A stretch of 8,945 nucleotides of DNA from assembly GCA_937965665.1 (NCBI GenBank), contig CALCJE010000115.1, forward strand, positions 1-8,945, written 5' to 3'. Below, piece after piece: positions 5,631-8,945 of this stretch. Numbering within the stretch: position 1 is the stretch's first letter; the number at the start of each line of letters is the position of its first letter. A program made the position numbers and the translations under genes. The notes beneath the pieces are model-generated. The model worked only from the letters and a program-made list of their open reading frames with translations. It did no database searches and was not told where the DNA came from. This DNA is from an uncultured Bacteroidales bacterium (lineage in GTDB: Bacteria > Bacteroidota > Bacteroidia > Bacteroidales > UBA4417).

Positions 5631-7325
5631 TTAAGAAATCTTTGAATTTACGATTTGCAGAATTTCTGATTCCAAGGCCATTGTTCTGTCCTGGATCTGT
5701 CTGCCTTCGGAAAGCACTTCTTCCACAAAAGCTTTATCGTGCAAACCGGATGCATTAATTTTTACATTGAGGAACGCCCCCATCACGGCCGAACGTGCTG
5801 CCAATGCACCAACACCAGCATCAGATACTGAATTTGGATTACCGGTTTCGGCCATGGCTTTTATAATGGTCATGCATTCGAAGGAGCGCTTCATCACCCT
5901 GAAAGGAACTTCAATGGCAAAACGTGTTGCCTGCTGAATAGCTGCAGTACGTGCTGCTTTTTCGTCGTCGGTAGCCTTCGGGAGCCCGAACGCATCCATG
6001 ATCAGATTAAAGGCACGCGTATCTTCATCAACAAGCATCAGCAATTCGTCTTTTAAAGCCTGCCCTTTTTCAGCCCAGTTGCTGAATTCTTCCCACCTTT
6101 CGTCCCAGCCTGGTTTGTGCGACGAAAGATTTGCCACCATGGTAGCCAGCGAAATACCTAATGCACCCATGGCAGCGGAAATTGAACCTCCGCCGGGAGC
6201 AGGAGATTCTGAAGCCGTTTCGTTGGCAAAATCTTCCACGGTCATACCAACAAGCTTCTTATCATTTTCGCTTGCAAGCAGGTATTCAATAATTTTTTCC
6301 TTTGGATTAAATGGTTTCAGATCATCGAGACCCAAAGATTTAATTGCAATTTTCACGAGCTCCTCTTCCGAAACCCCAACGGATCGCTGCTGCCTGCGCA
6401 GAAAATATTTGCCTGCATCGGTCATCGCTTTTAACGGAATCAATCCAACAAGTTCAGAGCCGGTTACACGCATTCCACGCTCCTGGGCTTTGAGGCAAGC
6501 CTCCTCAAAAGCCACATGAACCGGGGTAATGCTAATATTTGTCAGATTTATTGATACCTGTGCAATACCATATTCTTCGATAAACCAACCGATTGCTTTA
6601 CAGGCTTTCAGGCTGCCTGGCTTAAAAACAGGTTCACCGTTTGCATCTTTTACAATTTTGCCGGTAACCGGGTTTCCTTCACGAACAGGGCGCCCTTTTT
6701 CGCGAATGTCGAAAGCAACAGCATTTGCCCTGCGTACTGAGGTTGTATTCAGATTCACGTTGTAGGCAACCAGGAAATCGCGCGCACCAACGGCGGTAGC
6801 ACCTGTAAGCGTAACCTTTTCATTAAATTCGGCAGGACCGAAATCAGGTTTCCAATGGGGATCGGTCAATTTTTTAGGCAATCCTTCGTATTCACCCGAA
6901 CGGTTGTTTGCCAGGTTGCGGCGTTCCTCGGTAAAGGCAGCGTTTTCGTAACAATAAACCGGTATAGCCAATTCATTTCCAATTCTTTCAGCAAGTTTTC
7001 GTGCATAAAGAGCCACTTCCTCCATGCTAATTCCGGCAATAGGAATAAGCGGGCAAACATCAGTAGCGCCAAAACGGGGATGCTCACCTTTATGATATCG
7101 CATATCGATTACTTCGGAAGCTTTTTTCACCGCCTGAAACGCGGCCTCCACAACTTCGTCAGGTGTTCCAACAAAAGTAACCACAGTACGGTTGGTTGCC
7201 TTCCCCGGATCAACATCCAGCAGCCTTACACCTTCAATTGCTTCGATACAATCAGTAATCTGTTTGATGACAGCCATATTACGGCCTTCACTAAAGTTGG
7301 GAACACATTCAATCAATTGCTTCAT
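5631..7325 (-). CDS. ftcD: bifunctional glutamate formimidoyltransferase / formimino-THF cyclodeaminase
   Basis: A 564-residue fused FTCD enzyme that ends histidine degradation. The N-terminal half moves the formimino group from N-formimino-L-glutamate to THF; the C-terminal half cyclises it to 5,10-methenyl-THF and releases ammonia. The transferase domain (about 1-330) opens CVPNFSEGR and has GEHPRFGATDV, with H82 at the position of the catalytic histidine of the mammalian enzyme. It also shows NVNLNT (189-194). A linker near 340-360 leads to the cyclodeaminase domain (about 360-564), with SPAPGGGS (374-381) and VDEDTRAFN (432-440) containing the conserved acidic residues. Length is close to mammalian FTCD (541), so both domains are complete. 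The ATG at 7325 is well placed against the family N-terminus. It stands alone between a promoter-like box and a strong hairpin terminator. The hutH, hutU and hutI genes that often accompany it are not in the window. Confidence 0.96.
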   Translation of the reverse strand: MKQLIECVPNFSEGRNMAVIKQITDCIEAIEGVRLLDVDPGKATNRTVVTFVGTPDEVVEAAFQAVKKASEVIDMRYHKGEHPRFGATDVCPLIPIAGISMEEVALYARKLAERIGNELAIPVYCYENAAFTEERRNLANNRSGEYEGLPKKLTDPHWKPDFGPAEFNEKVTLTGATAVGARDFLVAYNVNLNTTSVRRANAVAFDIREKGRPVREGNPVTGKIVKDANGEPVFKPGSLKACKAIGWFIEEYGIAQVSINLTNISITPVHVAFEEACLKAQERGMRVTGSELVGLIPLKAMTDAGKYFLRRQQRSVGVSEEELVKIAIKSLGLDDLKPFNPKEKIIEYLLASENDKKLVGMTVEDFANETASESPAPGGGSISAAMGALGISLATMVANLSSHKPGWDERWEEFSNWAEKGQALKDELLMLVDEDTRAFNLIMDAFGLPKATDDEKAARTAAIQQATRFAIEVPFRVMKRSFECMTIIKAMAETGNPNSVSDAGVGALAARSAVMGAFLNVKINASGLHDKAFVEEVLSEGRQIQDRTMALESEILQIVNSKIS

Positions 7326-7521
7326 AATATTTTGTTTTTCAGTTATTTAGCAGATTTGCAGTCGTTTAAGGATGTGCAAAATTAGCAAAATACACAGCGC
7401 ATAATCTAAAATTTAAAATAATTGTAAACAAGACGTGATACAACTAAATATCTGCTTTTTTACATATCTTTCAATAAGCCTTCGCATAATTAACCTACTT
7501 TAGCTGCAAATATATGAGCAT
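7326..7521. promoter_or_regulatory. divergent promoter region between ftcD and cutC
   Basis: This 196-base AT-rich region separates two divergent genes. For ftcD, minus-strand TAATTTTG at 7384-7377 matches TAnnTTTG exactly, 52 bases before the start codon; no good -33 box is evident. For cutC, plus-strand TACTTTAG at 7496-7503 matches seven of eight positions and would leave a leader of only about 14 bases. A small inverted repeat TTGT-AA-ACAA lies at 7422-7431, between the two. None of these is strong alone. Confidence 0.4.
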
Positions 7522-8259
7522 ATGATCATCGAGATAGCCGTTTTTAATATCGAAGCCGCCATTGCTGCTTATCAAGCTGGTGCACAACGCATTGAATTAT
7601 GTTCAGCACCTGCCGAAGGCGGACTTACTCCTTCAGCAGCAACCATGCGCTTAGCCAGGAAACTTGTTAAAATACCTATTCATGTAATGATCCGACCACG
7701 TGAGGGTGATTTCTGTTATTCGGATAGAGAATTTGAAACCATGCTCCTGGATATTGCAGCAGCCAGGATGGCTGGCATGGAAGGTATTGTTGCCGGGGTA
7801 CTGAATCCTGACGGCACGGTTGACGAAAAGAGAACGGCCATCCTGGTGGATGCAGCAGCGCCAATGAATGTTACTTTTCACCGGGCTTTCGACATGGCTG
7901 TTGATTTGCCTGGAGCCATGGAATCTATCATTTATGCTGGTTGCAGCCGCATTCTTACTTCCGGGGGACAACAAACTGCTCCACTGGGGCTGGATATGAT
8001 TTCCCGCCTGGTGAAAAGTGCCGGTAACCGGATAACGATCATGCCCGGGAGTGGTGTAAATTCAGAAAACATCCGACATATAGCTGAAGTTACGGGCGCA
8101 AAAGAAATACATCTGTCAGCGCGCAGTTTTATACCCGGAAAAATGAATTACAAAAAGCCCGATGTAACTATGGGCGGCACTGCCACCATCCCCGACTACG
8201 ATGTGCAATTACCCAATGCTCAGATGATCAGCGATATCATTAATTTGTTTAAATCATAA
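7522..8259 (+). CDS. cutC: CutC family copper homeostasis protein
   Basis: A 245-residue cytoplasmic TIM-barrel protein of the CutC family, close to E. coli CutC in length (248). Family motifs in order are RIELCSAPAEGGLTPS (23-38), HVMIRPREGDFCYS (54-67), GVLNPDG (92-98), FHRAFD (119-124), RILTSGG (143-149), IMPGSGVN (173-180) and EIHLSAR (195-201). The RPREGDF segment has Glu where RPRGGDF is common. C27, C65 and C141 are candidate metal ligands. CutC was linked to copper tolerance, but its biochemical role in bacteria is disputed, so the name is a family name rather than a proven function. The ATG at 7522 is preferred; an earlier ATG at 7514 leads only to a two-codon frame. A CaCA-type transporter gene starts 41 bases after the stop on the same strand, so the two may be co-transcribed. 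Confidence 0.95.
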   Translation: MIIEIAVFNIEAAIAAYQAGAQRIELCSAPAEGGLTPSAATMRLARKLVKIPIHVMIRPREGDFCYSDREFETMLLDIAAARMAGMEGIVAGVLNPDGTVDEKRTAILVDAAAPMNVTFHRAFDMAVDLPGAMESIIYAGCSRILTSGGQQTAPLGLDMISRLVKSAGNRITIMPGSGVNSENIRHIAEVTGAKEIHLSARSFIPGKMNYKKPDVTMGGTATIPDYDVQLPNAQMISDIINLFKS

Positions 8260-8300
8260 TTGTAGCCGGGCCACAAAAACACATCAACGCTTTTTTGAAT

Positions 8301-8897
8301 ATGTCCATGATTCTTTTCTATATTCCGGCATCAATCATACTGTTCTATTTCGGAGCATCATACCTGCTGAAAGGGGCTTCGGCACTTGCACTGAAGGCAG
8401 GAATATCGCCTTTTGTGACCGGTTTAACTGCAGTAGCCTTTGGAATTAGCGCCCCTGCCCTGCTTACAAATATCAATTTATCATTAACCGGCTTTGGCAG
8501 TATGGCCATCGGCAATGTTATGGGCAGTAACCTTTTCAATATCTGCATAACAGCAGGTATTGCAGCTATTATCGGCCCGGTAAAAATACGATCACTAATC
8601 ATCAGATACGCGACTATATTTCTTGCAGCCAGCACTTTATTATTCATGATATTATTCAGTGACAGGCTGATTTCAACTGCTGAAGGCTTCCTGTTACTTT
8701 TAGTGCTTGTTCTTTATATATTCCTGATTTTTATTTTCGACCGAAAGGTAAATAAGCCGGGGGAACAGGATGAATTCAGCGAAAACTTCGGGAGCCTGGG
8801 TTATAAATGGTACCGGTCAGCAGGAAGTATTGTTGCCGGATTAGTTATGTTGGTGGCTGGGGCCTTGTTAATAGCACCGGGTGCACGTTCGTTAGCC
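8301..8897 (+). CDS. CaCA (Na+/Ca2+ exchanger-like) membrane protein, 3' end missing
   Basis: The first 199 residues of a multi-spanning inner-membrane protein. Hydrophobic helices are seen at about 5-23, 37-58, 78-93, 102-120, 127-147 and 174-193, and the loop 148-172 is polar (NKPGEQDEFSENF). The alpha-1 repeat of the CaCA/YrbG family is recognisable in GISPFVTGLTAVAFGISAPAL (34-54) and GNVMGSNLFNI (71-81). The second repeat is missing because genomic sequence ends at 8897, so this is a partial gene of a family usually above 300 residues. The cation-binding motif, normally GTSLPE or GTSAPE, is GISAPA here: the threonine and the glutamate are both replaced, so ordinary Na+/Ca2+ exchange is doubtful. 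ATG 8301 is chosen as the start, with ATG 8307 an alternative. The frame stays open through the adapter, and those last 16 codons are not part of the protein. Confidence 0.8.
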
Positions 8898-8945
8898 AGA
8901 TCGGAAGAGCACACGTCTGAACTCCAGTCACTTAGGCATCTCGTA
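8898..8945 (+). other. Illumina TruSeq adapter with index TTAGGC (artefact)
   Basis: The 34 bases 8898-8931 match the TruSeq index adapter, opening AGATCGGAAGAGC and ending CTCCAGTCAC. TTAGGC at 8932-8937 is TruSeq index 3, and ATCTCGTA (8938-8945) is the start of the common P7-side continuation. In the frame of the upstream gene it reads RSEEHTSELQSLRHLV, a peptide well known as adapter contamination in protein databases. The true contig end is at or near 8897. Confidence 0.99.

Noticed and set aside
8345..8647. 100-codon minus-strand ORF opposite the CaCA-type gene
   Set aside because: The plus-strand frame has clear membrane helices and the GNVMGSNLFN motif; the minus frame shows nothing recognisable.
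1..8945. CRISPR array, tRNA, rRNA or prophage genes
   Set aside because: No spaced direct repeats, cloverleaf-like stretches, rRNA signatures or integrase/phage motifs were seen on either strand.

Overview
The window looks like a contig end from a member of the Bacteroidota, probably an anaerobic or facultatively anaerobic Bacteroidales or Marinilabiliales type. The reasons are moderate GC in genes, very AT-rich intergenic DNA, a lack of clear Shine-Dalgarno sequences, candidate promoter boxes of the Bacteroidota form TAnnTTTG, and gene content (hydF beside an aspartase-like lyase, a fused FTCD enzyme, a Bacteroidota-style Crp/Fnr regulator). This placement is inferred from family resemblance and was not tested by database search.

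Layout: (1) 27-722 (+) encodes a Crp/Fnr-type regulator. (2) It converges on a four-gene minus-strand run reading from 5164 down to 762: a membrane-anchored protein of unknown function, an aspartase-like lyase (aspA-like), formyltetrahydrofolate deformylase (purU) and the [FeFe]-hydrogenase maturation GTPase hydF. (3) 5165-5630 holds no confident gene. It contains a promoter-like site for the run, one doubtful 35-codon ORF and a long hairpin with a T tract that should terminate the next gene. (4) 5631-7325 (-) encodes the bifunctional glutamate formimidoyltransferase / formimino-THF cyclodeaminase. (5) 7326-7521 is a divergent promoter region. (6) 7522-8259 (+) is cutC. (7) 8301-8897 (+) is the N-terminal part of a CaCA-type (Na+/Ca2+ exchanger-like) membrane protein, whose reading frame then runs into sequencing adapter.

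Biology: HydF is the scaffold and GTPase for the 2Fe subcluster of [FeFe]-hydrogenase. An aspartase-like gene next to hyd maturation genes is, to my knowledge, a recurrent Bacteroidota arrangement, and ammonia release by such a lyase could matter for the azadithiolate bridge. Here purU lies between the two, and the nearby FTCD enzyme also handles folate one-carbon units and releases ammonia. A link between folate/ammonia metabolism and H-cluster assembly is a hypothesis, not something the sequence proves. HydE, HydG and a hydrogenase are not in the window.

The last 48 bases (8898-8945) are an Illumina TruSeq adapter with index TTAGGC. They are not genomic, and anything translated from them is an artefact.
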